Shown here in pieces: positions 11,363 to 19,239 of a stretch of 64,000 nucleotides of DNA. Each line of letters begins with the position of its first letter. The stretch's first letter is position 1. The position numbers and the translations under genes were made by a program. This DNA comes from Verrucomicrobiaceae bacterium (GTDB taxonomy: Bacteria > Verrucomicrobiota > Verrucomicrobiia > Verrucomicrobiales > Akkermansiaceae), in the NCBI GenBank assembly GCA_027491155.1, contig JAIXWR010000026.1:39607-103606 (forward strand). Reading direction: 5' to 3'. The notes below the pieces were generated by a model. The model was given only the letters and a program-made list of their open reading frames with translations, ran no database searches and had not been told where the DNA came from.

Positions 11363-11911
11363 TCAGGACTTCTTCCGCGGCAACAGCCGCCCGACCAGCA
11401 AACCCGCCAGCGCGCACACGCCGCCGAGGATCCATTTCGTCATCCCCTGCAGCGACCCGATGATCGGATTCCCCACCGGATCGATCGCCGCGTGGATCCG
11501 CACGAGCTTCCACGCATCGCCTTCCTTCCGCGCCACCGCCGTCCACTGCGAGGTGAATTCGAAGCTCTTGCCGCCCCGCGTCACCTGCTCCAGCGCCCGG
11601 CCCTTGGCGATGGCGAGGTTCCCTTCGAAGAGCGTGTCATCGGGATCGAGCGTCACCTTGTAGCTGCCCTTGTCGCCGATGAAGCCTTCCACTTTCTTCC
11701 AGTAGTCGAGGACTCCTTGGAAGCCCTTCACCTCGTCGGCGGTGATCATCACGCCGGTAAAGTCCGCCGCCAGATGGGGCTGCAAGGCCGACAAGTCGCG
11801 CGCGGCGATCGCCTGTTCGTAGATGCCGCGCAGCTTGCGGAGCGCTTCCTTGTCTTCTTCCGAAGCAAGGACGGGGAGGCACAGGGCGATGAGAACGAGC
11901 AGGGTTTTCAT
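11363..11911 (-). CDS. DUF4440/SnoaL-like protein with membrane tail
   Basis: A 182-residue protein with a signal peptide (MKTLLVLIALCLPVLASEE) and an NTF2/SnoaL-like fold (YEQAIAARDLSALQPHLAADF, then VLDYWKKVEGF and FTSQWTAVARKEGD). A C-terminal membrane segment (ILGGVCALAGLLVG) is followed by Arg/Lys. DUF4440 domains bind small molecules or act as cyclases; no active-site assignment is made. It overlaps the acyltransferase gene by 4 bp (ATGA) and is the last gene of the minus-strand oxidative operon. The membrane tail is unusual for this family. Confidence 0.7.
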   Translation of the reverse strand: MKTLLVLIALCLPVLASEEDKEALRKLRGIYEQAIAARDLSALQPHLAADFTGVMITADEVKGFQGVLDYWKKVEGFIGDKGSYKVTLDPDDTLFEGNLAIAKGRALEQVTRGGKSFEFTSQWTAVARKEGDAWKLVRIHAAIDPVGNPIIGSLQGMTKWILGGVCALAGLLVGRLLPRKKS

Positions 11912-12567
11912 GGGGATTCGCGGAGTCGTTTGCCATCCTTCCACCGGCTGAAGGGCGGGGAAATCAAAAACGCGCGGGTCGCCTCGTCGTCCGCGATCTC
12001 GGTGCCGGCCGTGAGCAGCGAATAGCCGCCGATCAAGGCGCGGTCGCCGATCTTCACCGGGGCCAGCCGCAGCACCGGCAGCTCGTCGCGCTCCATCACG
12101 TGGGGATTCAGCCGCACCCCGGCACCGATGACCACATGGTCTCCGATGTCCAAAAAGCCGCGGTCGAGGATGATGGTACGAGGAGCCCAGTAGGTCAGCC
12201 GGCCGATCCGCGATCCCCACCCGCGCAGCCACAACGAATACAGCCCCGGCACCATCCGCAGCAGCTCCTCGGCCGCGGGGAAGCGCAGGAACAGCACCTG
12301 GCACTGGAAGCAGGCCCACCAGCGCAGGAAGGCCGGCGAGCCGACCGCGATGTCGCGCGGACATCCCCGCAGCGACTCGCGCAGCAGCCGGCCCGGCAGC
12401 AAAGGGGCGAGGTAGAACACGGCCGACGACAGACCGATCCGCTGCGGCCAGGGTAGCGGCAGGAACAGGCACGCGATCGTCCCCGCGGCGTGCAACAGCG
12501 GCAGCAGGTTCAAGAGCAGCATCGCGAGCGGCGCCGCCTTCGGGTCAGCGGATGATTTTCCCGGCAT
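11908..12567 (-). CDS. hexapeptide-repeat (LbetaH) acyltransferase-like protein
   Basis: A 219-residue protein with two or three hydrophobic segments in residues 15-70 and a hexapeptide-repeat region in the C-terminal half (ILDRGFLDIGDHVVIGAGVR, later KIGDRALIGGYSLL). Hexapeptide left-handed beta-helix proteins transfer acetyl or other acyl groups from CoA. The membrane segments suggest a lipid-like or membrane-bound acceptor (inference). The ATG at 12567 gives a 23-bp overlap with the desaturase gene. Part of the minus-strand oxidative operon. Confidence 0.7.
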   Translation of the reverse strand: MPGKSSADPKAAPLAMLLLNLLPLLHAAGTIACLFLPLPWPQRIGLSSAVFYLAPLLPGRLLRESLRGCPRDIAVGSPAFLRWWACFQCQVLFLRFPAAEELLRMVPGLYSLWLRGWGSRIGRLTYWAPRTIILDRGFLDIGDHVVIGAGVRLNPHVMERDELPVLRLAPVKIGDRALIGGYSLLTAGTEIADDEATRAFLISPPFSRWKDGKRLRESP

Positions 12568-13465
12568 GATGGTTTTCCACGCGTTCGTCGGTATGGCGCG
12601 GCCCGCGCCACATCCGCAGGTAGGCAGCGAGCAGGCGGCCGCGTTCGCCGTCGGCTTCATCGGTGATCTCCGGCAAATGGACCCACGGCACGGTCGGCCG
12701 CGCGTGGTGATTGCGGTGCCAGTTGTGGTTCAGCCACAGCGCGTCGAGCCAGCGCCAGGTCCGCAGATTGCGCGCGCCCTTCAACACGTCGCGCTCGGTG
12801 CCGAAATGATGGACATACTGGAGCGCCGACCACAGCAGGCCGAAGCTGCCTAACAGAATGAAGTAGTGCGACGCCGGCACCCGCCACAGCGCCATCCAGC
12901 CGCCGTGCAGGACGAAGACCGCCAGCGCTTCCAAGCGGATCAGCCGGAAGTACTTCGGATTGAGGGAATCGAGCAACGCCTTGGTCGGCCGGTCGAAATC
13001 CCCCCACTTCGCTTTCAAGCCGGCCGGATGAACCAGCGCGATCGCGTTTCCCAGCACCACCGCAAGATAGAAAAATCCGGAAAGGATGCCGTAGAGTTGC
13101 AGTGTTTTCCACACCCGGCTTTCGCCGTCGAAATAGAAGTCGAAGGCCTCGTCGTCCGAGCGGTTCCGCAGGTGGTGCCCGATGTGGCCCTGCCGCAGCA
13201 GGTGGAAGGGCGCGGGAAAAAACAGCGCGAGTCCCGCGCCGACGGCATCGTTCACGACGCGGTTCCGGTGCAGCGAACCGTGTTCCGCCTCGTGCAGCAT
13301 CGCGTAGGCGGAATTCATCACCAGCGCGTAGCCGATGGCCAATCCCGCGAGTGCCCACGGCGACCCGACGAAGCCCGCCGACGCCAGCAAGGCCAGCAGC
13401 ACCGCCGCCTGCCCCGCGGCGATCCAGAGGTTCAAGCGACCGGGAATGGGAAAGTCGTCGTTCAT
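12545..13465 (-). CDS. membrane fatty-acid-desaturase-family protein (second of two)
   Basis: A 306-residue integral membrane desaturase. The three His boxes are in place: HEAEH at residues 58-62, HIGHH at 94-98 and HNWHRNHH at 247-254. Hydrophobic segments lie around 12-50, 130-145 and 180-215. Such proteins use a di-iron centre, O2 and electrons to desaturate, hydroxylate or acetylenate acyl chains or other lipids; the actual substrate is unknown. The start overlaps the AurF-like gene's end by 4 bp (ATGA). Its partner desaturase is two genes upstream. Confidence 0.85.
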   Translation of the reverse strand: MNDDFPIPGRLNLWIAAGQAAVLLALLASAGFVGSPWALAGLAIGYALVMNSAYAMLHEAEHGSLHRNRVVNDAVGAGLALFFPAPFHLLRQGHIGHHLRNRSDDEAFDFYFDGESRVWKTLQLYGILSGFFYLAVVLGNAIALVHPAGLKAKWGDFDRPTKALLDSLNPKYFRLIRLEALAVFVLHGGWMALWRVPASHYFILLGSFGLLWSALQYVHHFGTERDVLKGARNLRTWRWLDALWLNHNWHRNHHARPTVPWVHLPEITDEADGERGRLLAAYLRMWRGPRHTDERVENHHAGKIIR

Positions 13466-14361
13466 GGCCGTTCGTAGGCAAGCAGGTGGCGGCCGATGTC
13501 GCGGAACTCCGGAAGTTCATCGAACAAGGCGAAGCAGCGCGGCGTCGACTCGCGGCTGTAGTGGCTGGCGTGGTAGTCACGCGACGTCGCGAGCTCGCGC
13601 AACTCGCCGCCGAGTTGCGGGGCGAGGGGATGAAGCTCGGGAAACTCATCGAGCAAGGCTTGCAGCACCCGTATCGCCGAGCGTTTCGGGGCGGTGAAGA
13701 ATTCCCCCATCATCGCGCCGAACAGCCGCGCCTGGAGGCGCCGCTTCCATCTCGGCAGCGGCAGCCACACCTGCTCGACCAGCTTGAGGTCCCAGCGGAC
13801 GTGATCGATCTCGTCGGCGAGGTGCTTGCGGTGGAGATCGCGGAAGGCCGGCTCGATGCCGGCGTCCGCCTTCAGGCACTCGCGCGCCACCGAGATCGAG
13901 CGCTCTTCCTGGATCAGCATCAGCCAGATCCACAGCGGAAAGGCGAAGGGCCGCCGGGCGAACCATGCGGCGACGGCCTGCGTCCGCCCGCCCACCGGGA
14001 CGAAAACATGGCGGCCCTGCTCCAAGGAATAGCGCAGCGGATCAACACGGTGGTTGAGCTCGCGGAACCAGCGGGAATGCCGCTTTTCCTCCACCTCGAA
14101 CTGCCGCAGGTCGGCCGCCAGGTCCTCGCCGATCCGGTCCGGCCTCTCGTACAAAGCCGGCAGCAGGGTGCCCGCCAGCAGTTCCTCGAAAAACACCGTC
14201 TGCTCGTTCAGATAAAGCGCGTGATGCTGCGAGTGGCGGAGCCGGTGGCGATCGTCCAGCAGTCCCCACGAGGGCACCTGAGCCAGCGTCGTCAGGTGGA
14301 GCGGGAAGAAGGGCAGCGAGAAATCGATGCCCGGGCGGGTGATGGTGGCTTCAGCGGGCAT
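13462..14361 (-). CDS. AurF/CmlI-like diiron oxygenase
   Basis: A 299-residue all-helical protein. The diiron ligand pattern of AurF-type N-oxygenases is seen: Glu near 59-60, EEKRH (Glu92, His95), QEERS (Glu152/153), then HLADEIDH (His180, Glu184, His187). Characterised members oxidise an aryl or alkyl amine to hydroxylamine, nitroso or nitro, so an N-oxygenase or related C-H oxygenase is likely (inference). It overlaps both neighbouring desaturase genes (by 4 and 11 bp). The position between two desaturases is striking. No known product is assigned. Confidence 0.8.
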   Translation of the reverse strand: MPAEATITRPGIDFSLPFFPLHLTTLAQVPSWGLLDDRHRLRHSQHHALYLNEQTVFFEELLAGTLLPALYERPDRIGEDLAADLRQFEVEEKRHSRWFRELNHRVDPLRYSLEQGRHVFVPVGGRTQAVAAWFARRPFAFPLWIWLMLIQEERSISVARECLKADAGIEPAFRDLHRKHLADEIDHVRWDLKLVEQVWLPLPRWKRRLQARLFGAMMGEFFTAPKRSAIRVLQALLDEFPELHPLAPQLGGELRELATSRDYHASHYSRESTPRCFALFDELPEFRDIGRHLLAYERP

Positions 14362-15205
14362 GGTTCACGGCGGGTCGTCGCAGGCGCTCGATCAGCAGTC
14401 CGGAAAAACTCCGGTGGTCCAGAACCGGATTCATTCGCGGCACCACGTGGCGGCGGTGGAACTCGGGCAGCAGGCTCCAGTGCATCGACGGCCTCAGATG
14501 GTGCGCGGTGTGGTAGCCGTTGTTGAGCAGCAGCCAGTTCACCAGCCGGCCGGTGACATTGCGCGAGTGGTCGTATTCGGAATCGGTGACGCAGTCCTGG
14601 TGCTGCAACAGATTCACCCCGACCAACGCGAGCTGCGCGGTGATCCACGGCAACAGCAGGAAGAGCAGCGTCGCCCGCCAATCGAGCACCAGCAGCAGCA
14701 CCAGGGCCGGATAGAAGATCGACCGCTCCCACAGCGCCTGCCGGTAGAGATGAGGTCGCGCGCTTTTCCACCGGCGCAGGTCGTCCGGCTTCTCGCGATA
14801 CATCGCGGCGATCGAAAGGAAGGGAAACGCGACCAGGTTCAGCGCGTTCCAGCGGAAGCGGGCCAGGCCGGTGCGGACGAAATCCCGATCGCTGTCCGGC
14901 TGGCCGTGGTGGCGCTCGTTGTGCGCCGTCACGATCCCCGTCGGCGGCTGGCCGGAGCCGAACATCAGCAGGATTTGGAAAACCCGGTTCCACCCGCGGC
15001 CGCGGAACAAGGGCAGGTGCATGTGGTTGTGCGCGATGATGCAGCAGACGAAGGCGAACAAGAACGACGCGGCGACCGCCAGCGGATGCCGCCACGCGCC
15101 GCTCCAGATCCCCGCCAGCAAGCCCAATTCCAGCCCGACGAAGCCGAGCGTCCGCCAATCCGCCCGATGGCGGAGTCGTGGGATGATCGGGACGCGGGAT
15201 TTCAT
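14351..15205 (-). CDS. membrane fatty-acid-desaturase-family protein (first of two)
   Basis: A 284-residue membrane desaturase with His boxes HNHMH at residues 59-63, HNERHH at 95-100 and YHTAHH at 231-236, plus about four hydrophobic segments. The ATG at 15205 is used because it begins MKSRVPIIPR; an ATG at 15265 would extend it by 20 residues. It is the promoter-proximal gene of the minus arm of the divergent locus and overlaps the AurF-like gene by 11 bp. The two desaturases are only distantly alike, so they probably act at different steps or positions (inference). Confidence 0.85.
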   Translation of the reverse strand: MKSRVPIIPRLRHRADWRTLGFVGLELGLLAGIWSGAWRHPLAVAASFLFAFVCCIIAHNHMHLPLFRGRGWNRVFQILLMFGSGQPPTGIVTAHNERHHGQPDSDRDFVRTGLARFRWNALNLVAFPFLSIAAMYREKPDDLRRWKSARPHLYRQALWERSIFYPALVLLLVLDWRATLLFLLLPWITAQLALVGVNLLQHQDCVTDSEYDHSRNVTGRLVNWLLLNNGYHTAHHLRPSMHWSLLPEFHRRHVVPRMNPVLDHRSFSGLLIERLRRPAVNHAR

Positions 15206-15236
15206 GACTCGGCATTCCACACGATGCGCCGCGCGC

Positions 15237-15305
15237 TGGCGAATCGTTAATCGGAAAGTCACCATCGGTTCTCCGAATGATGGCGGGGGTGGAAACGATT
15301 CGCCA
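15237..15305. promoter_or_regulatory. 12-bp perfect inverted repeat in the divergent promoter region
   Basis: TGGCGAATCGTT (15237-15248) and its exact reverse complement AACGATTCGCCA (15294-15305) lie 45 bp apart between the two divergent oxygenase operons (15206-15334). The spacing suits an operator pair bound by a dimeric or looping repressor or activator, or a processing structure. No regulator gene is next to it. Regulation is an inference. Confidence 0.6.
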
Positions 15306-15334
15306 CGGCCGGGCGGGAGGAGTTAGATCAACCC

Positions 15335-16339
15335 GTGCTCCGGGGTCATTGGTACATCGCCTGCCGCTCGCAACAGCTCGCCAAGGGCCCGCTGGCCCGG
15401 ACCATCGCCGGCGAGGCGCTCGCGATCTTCCGCGGTCCGGATGGCAACGCGGCCGCCTTGATCGACCGCTGCGCGCACCGGAATCTCGCGCTGTCCCGCG
15501 GCAAGGTCACCGCAGGCGGGCTGCGCTGCGCCTACCACGGCTGGACCTGGGGTGCGGACGGTCATTGCACGCGGATCCCCTCCGCCTGCGAGCCCGATGC
15601 CTGCCGCGCGATCCGCGTGAAGGCCTATCCGGTGAGAGAGCAACAGGGCTTCGTCTGGGTGTGGATGGCCTCCGCGGAGAAGGCCGAACCCGACCGCGAA
15701 CCGCCGCTCTTCCCCTGGCTCGGCGAGCCGGGCTGGCGCCACTTCGTGATGGAGCGGGTGTTCGAGGCCGATGCCTTCCACTGCGTCGAGAATTTCCTCG
15801 ATGTCCCGCACACCGCGCATGTCCACCGCGGGCTGTTCCGCGGCGAGGAAAGCAAGGAGATCGAACTCGAGATCACCGGCGGCGAGGACTGGATCGAAGC
15901 GGAGTTCATCGGCGAGGAACGGATGGACTCGTGGATCGGCAAGCTGCTGGTGCCGGCGGGCAGCGCGGTGCGGCATGTCGACCGCTTTCAACTGCCCTAC
16001 GTCACCCGCGTCGACTACCGGATGAGCGAGAAGCGGCAGTATGTCGTGATGAGCCAGTGCACGCCGGAAAGCCCGGAGCGCACGCGGGTCTTCACCTATC
16101 TCGGCTTCCGCTTCGAACCGCTCGGCGGGCTGATCAAACTCATCTTCCAGCCCTTTGCCGGGGCCATCCTCAATCAGGACGTCGAGATCCTGCGGCAACA
16201 GACCGAGGATCTCCGCCGCACCGGTGCGGCGCGCTTTCTCTACCACGAAACGGATGCCATCGCGCGCGGCATCCGCGATCTTCTCGACGGCAAATCGCTG
16301 GCCGGGCGCGCGCCGGAACGCAAACGGCTGAAGGTATGA
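15335..16339 (+). CDS. Rieske non-haem iron oxygenase
   Basis: A 334-residue Rieske oxygenase. The [2Fe-2S] ligands are CAHRN (Cys46, His48) and CAYHGW (Cys65, His68). The mononuclear iron triad region is ENFLDVPHTAHVH (Asp156, His159, His162/164). This combination is the terminal oxygenase of ring-hydroxylating dioxygenases and of O-demethylase/C-H hydroxylases such as those in natural-product tailoring. The GTG at 15335 is preceded by GGGAGGAG about 12 bp away. It opens the plus arm of the locus and overlaps the next gene by 4 bp. No ferredoxin or reductase is encoded beside it. Confidence 0.88.
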   Translation: MLRGHWYIACRSQQLAKGPLARTIAGEALAIFRGPDGNAAALIDRCAHRNLALSRGKVTAGGLRCAYHGWTWGADGHCTRIPSACEPDACRAIRVKAYPVREQQGFVWVWMASAEKAEPDREPPLFPWLGEPGWRHFVMERVFEADAFHCVENFLDVPHTAHVHRGLFRGEESKEIELEITGGEDWIEAEFIGEERMDSWIGKLLVPAGSAVRHVDRFQLPYVTRVDYRMSEKRQYVVMSQCTPESPERTRVFTYLGFRFEPLGGLIKLIFQPFAGAILNQDVEILRQQTEDLRRTGAARFLYHETDAIARGIRDLLDGKSLAGRAPERKRLKV

Positions 16340-16914
16340 AGGACGCCTGGCACATCGCGGTCGACCGGATGCCGGTGTGGGCGGCGGCAGTGCTGCTGGC
16401 TTTCCAGCTCGCCGCGCCGCTCTTCCATGCCTGGCAAAACCAGCCGGGAAAACTCGGCGGGCCGATCTCGCGGGCCAAGGCGGCCTGGCTGGTCCACGCG
16501 GCGACGCTGTGGCTGCTGCTGCCCGTCCTGCTGTGGAACCAGCACCCGGCCTACGCGTGGCTGGGGGCCTCGATGGCACTGCGGACGATCATCGAGCTGC
16601 CTCTCTGCGCCTGGCAGAAATGGAGCACCAACCACGGGCTCTCCCACGACGCCGCGCACGCGGCGATCGCGCTGTGGTGGCTGCCGCGGGTGCCCGGGGA
16701 CGCCGCGCTGTGGATCGTCCTCACGCTGCTCACGCTCGCGGCGGAGGTGTTCTTCGTGCTGCGTTTCCGCAAGTCCACCGCCGGTCCGGCGAACGGCATC
16801 TACTTCGTGCCGGACGGCCCGGCGCATGCGAGGCTGAACCTGATCACCGACTTCGTCCGCATGCCCTCGCAGTATCTCATGGTCTCCATCCTGATCGCCG
16901 CATGCCTGCGCTGA
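16336..16914 (+). CDS. multi-pass membrane protein of unknown function
   Basis: A 192-residue protein with five or six hydrophobic segments (for example WAAAVLLAFQLAAPLFH near residue 15, TLWLLLPVLLWN, and ALWIVLTLLTLAAEVFFVLRF near 125-145). A conserved-looking polar stretch WSTNHGLSHDAAHAA contains three His and may bind metal (inference). No family recognised. The ATG overlaps the Rieske gene stop (ATGA) and the end overlaps the next gene by 13 bp, so it belongs to the same operon. Confidence 0.65.
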   Translation: MKDAWHIAVDRMPVWAAAVLLAFQLAAPLFHAWQNQPGKLGGPISRAKAAWLVHAATLWLLLPVLLWNQHPAYAWLGASMALRTIIELPLCAWQKWSTNHGLSHDAAHAAIALWWLPRVPGDAALWIVLTLLTLAAEVFFVLRFRKSTAGPANGIYFVPDGPAHARLNLITDFVRMPSQYLMVSILIAACLR

Positions 16915-17636
16915 ATGCCATGGTCCTCACCAGTTCCGCGCGCGTCGCCGCCACTCTAACGGCCGCCGAGCGCGACGCGATGCACGCGCTGATGACGGAG
17001 CACTACGAGGCGGTGCCCCGCGAGCGCTTCGAGGCCGATCTCGCGCGCAAGGACGAGGTGCTGATGCTGCACGACGGGCATGGCACGCTGCGCGGCTTCA
17101 CCACCCTCGCATGGAATCCGGCGGGGCTGCTTCCCGAGGGCGACATCCTGTTTTCCGGCGATACCATCATCGACCGGAGCTGCTGGGGCACGCAGGAACT
17201 GGTCCGCGCCTTCTGCCGCCGCGCGGGCGAATGGCGGGCGAACAGCGGCCGCCCGCTGTTCTGGTTCCTGCTGTCCAAGGGCCATCGCACCTATCTCTAT
17301 CTGCCGGTCTTCGCGCGGCGCTTTCATCCTCATCCCGATCACCGCGAGCCGGCTTGGGAAGAACTGGCATCGAAGGTGGCGGAAGCCATGTTCGGCGAGG
17401 CGTGGAAGCCGGACGAAGGAGTGATCCGCTTTCCCGCCAGCCACGGTCACCTGCGGGGGGAGATCGCGGTGACCTCGCAGGAACGCCGCCAGAACCCGTG
17501 GGTCCGCTTTTTCCTGGAGCGCAATCCCGGCTACGCGGCCGGCGAGGAATTGGTCTGCCTGACCGAGATGCGCGAGGACAATCTCCGCCGCGGGGCACTC
17601 GCGGCATTCCGTGAAGGGAGCGGGGAAGGATCATGA
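16902..17636 (+). CDS. acyltransferase-like protein (GNAT-type, tentative)
   Basis: A 244-residue soluble protein: an N-terminal alpha/beta region with LTAAERDAMHALMTEHYEAV, DEVLMLHDGHGTLRGFTTLAW and TIIDRSCWGTQELVRAF, and a later GVIRFPASHGHLRGE. The general layout resembles acyl-CoA N-acyltransferase folds, but no clear CoA motif is seen, so the call is tentative. The ATG at 16902 is used; 16920 is an alternative. It overlaps the membrane-protein gene by 13 bp and is separated from the GH3-like gene by the palindromic element at 17671-17821. Confidence 0.55.
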   Translation: MPALNAMVLTSSARVAATLTAAERDAMHALMTEHYEAVPRERFEADLARKDEVLMLHDGHGTLRGFTTLAWNPAGLLPEGDILFSGDTIIDRSCWGTQELVRAFCRRAGEWRANSGRPLFWFLLSKGHRTYLYLPVFARRFHPHPDHREPAWEELASKVAEAMFGEAWKPDEGVIRFPASHGHLRGEIAVTSQERRQNPWVRFFLERNPGYAAGEELVCLTEMREDNLRRGALAAFREGSGEGS

Positions 17637-17670
17637 AACGTGCCATTCCGAGCCGGCTACGGCGGCTAAC

Positions 17671-17821
17671 CATGGAATGCGACGGCATGACGTCGCTTTG
17701 GCTCGGGGTGAAGTCCGCCGCACCTCGACGACCGCGGACCTGCCGGGAAGGCAATCCGTGGCCAGCAAAACGAAGCGTCCTCTCCTCAAGCCAAAGCTGC
17801 GTCGTGCCGCAACACTCCACG
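17671..17821. repeat. 151-bp imperfect long palindrome inside the operon
   Basis: The two halves (17671-17744 and 17750-17821) are imperfect reverse complements. CATGGAATGCGACGGCATGAC pairs with the mirror of 17801-17821 at about 15 of 21 positions, GCTTTGGCT is shared exactly, and CCGCGGACCTGCC faces GGCAATCCGTGG around a 5-base loop. The transcript would form a very long hairpin. It lies between two genes of one operon, ending 2 bp before the GH3 start codon. Probably a MITE or REP-type element; it may attenuate downstream expression (inference). Confidence 0.75.
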
Positions 17822-17823
17822 TC

Positions 17824-19239
17824 ATGAACCCCCGCGCCGCCGCTTTGCTCTCCGCGCTGGAGCCCTATGCCATGGCGGCGGGCGACCCGTGGCCGCGCCT
17901 TCGCGACTTGTTAGAACTACATGCCGATACGCAGTTCGGCCGCGCGCACGGCTTCAGCTCGATCCGTTCGCCGGAAGACTTCCGCGAAGCCGTCCCGCCG
18001 ATGAACTACGAGGATCATCGGAGTTGGATCGACCGCTGCGCGAACGGCGATCGCGGCGTGCTGGCCTGCGACGAACCCGTGGGCTTCGAGCGGACCTCCG
18101 GCACCAGCACGCGGCCGAAGTGGATCCCGCTGACCACCGGACTGCAGGAGGAATTCGCCCGCGGGCTGGCATCGTGGTTCGGCGGCTGGCGGACGCGGCG
18201 GCCGGAGGTCTTCGCGGGTCGGGCTTACTGGGCGCTTTCCCCTGCCGGCATGGCCGCGGAGACCACGCCCAGCGGGCTGCCGGTCGGAATGACGAGCGAC
18301 GCCGCCTATTTCCCCGATTCCGTCGGAGCTCGGCTGGCGGACTGGTTGGTCGTGCCGAACCTGAGCGGCGATCTGTCGACGCTGTTCGAAGAGACCGCCG
18401 GGGCCCTGCTCGTGACGCCGGACCTCGGCCTCGTGTCGGTGTGGAGCCCGACCTTTCTGTTAGGCATCGATGCCGCCGTGCAGCGGCTGCGTCCCGGCAA
18501 GATCTGGAGCGATCTCTGGCCGAAGCTCGCGCTGGCAAGCTGCTGGGCCGACGCGTCGAGCTCGCCTTGGATCCCCTTGCTCCGCGAGCGGCTGGGTAGG
18601 GTGGCCATCGAGCCGAAAGGCCTGCTCGCGACCGAGGGCGTGACCTCGCTGCCGGACGCGATCGACGGCAGCCCGCGGCTGGCTGCCGAATGCCATTGGC
18701 ACGAGTTCCTCGACATGGAAGGGCGTTTCGTCGCCATTCGCGACCTGCAGGCCGGCCGGGATTACGAGGTCCTGCTCACTACCGCCGGCGGCCTGTTCCG
18801 CTACCGCAGCGGCGACCGGGTGCGGGTCACCGCGACCCACGGCGCGCTCCCCCGACTTCGCTTCACCGGCCGCGGCGGAGCGGTTTCGGATCTGGTCGGG
18901 GAAAAGCTCCACGAGAACCAGGTGCTCGCGGCCTTTCTCGCCACGGGGGAGCGCGGTTTTGTCGCCGCCGACCCCCGGCGGCCGGGCTACGATCTCTGGC
19001 TGGAAGATGGATCGCGCGCCGCGGACCTGGTGGCCGTGCTGCGGAAGAATCCCTACTTCGACCAGGCGCTGCGCATGCGCCAGCTCCCGCCGCCCGCGGT
19101 CCGCAGCCTGCCTCCGGGCTGGCCGCTCAAGCTCGCGGCTTCCCTTGCCGCCCTCCGCGGTGCTAGGGTCGGCGACGTGAAGCTGCCGACGCTGGTCACA
19201 ATGCAATCCGACGGGGAGGTGGAGGAATGGCTGGCCTGA
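17824..19239 (+). CDS. GH3-family acyl-adenylating enzyme
   Basis: A 471-residue GH3-family protein (auxin-responsive GH3/JAR1 type). The ATP/acyl-adenylate motif is FERTSGTSTRPKWIPLT near residues 95-110, with later LLATEGVTSLP near 260-275 and a small C-terminal domain. Family members adenylate a carboxylic acid and transfer it to an amine, usually an amino acid. Here that suggests amide or ester formation on the pathway acid (inference). The frame is open about 70 codons upstream, but the ATG at 17824 begins the family homology and lies just after the palindrome. It overlaps the GNAT-like gene by 13 bp. Confidence 0.85.
   Translation: MNPRAAALLSALEPYAMAAGDPWPRLRDLLELHADTQFGRAHGFSSIRSPEDFREAVPPMNYEDHRSWIDRCANGDRGVLACDEPVGFERTSGTSTRPKWIPLTTGLQEEFARGLASWFGGWRTRRPEVFAGRAYWALSPAGMAAETTPSGLPVGMTSDAAYFPDSVGARLADWLVVPNLSGDLSTLFEETAGALLVTPDLGLVSVWSPTFLLGIDAAVQRLRPGKIWSDLWPKLALASCWADASSSPWIPLLRERLGRVAIEPKGLLATEGVTSLPDAIDGSPRLAAECHWHEFLDMEGRFVAIRDLQAGRDYEVLLTTAGGLFRYRSGDRVRVTATHGALPRLRFTGRGGAVSDLVGEKLHENQVLAAFLATGERGFVAADPRRPGYDLWLEDGSRAADLVAVLRKNPYFDQALRMRQLPPPAVRSLPPGWPLKLAASLAALRGARVGDVKLPTLVTMQSDGEVEEWLA

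Noticed and set aside
15277..16335. Upstream part of a long plus-strand frame overlapping the Rieske gene
   Set aside because: It is a frame-shifted shadow of the Rieske gene. Only the last 192 residues, from 16336, look real.
17611..17823. N-terminal extension of the GH3 gene
   Set aside because: The open frame runs through a long palindrome and has no family similarity. The ATG at 17824 begins the conserved part.
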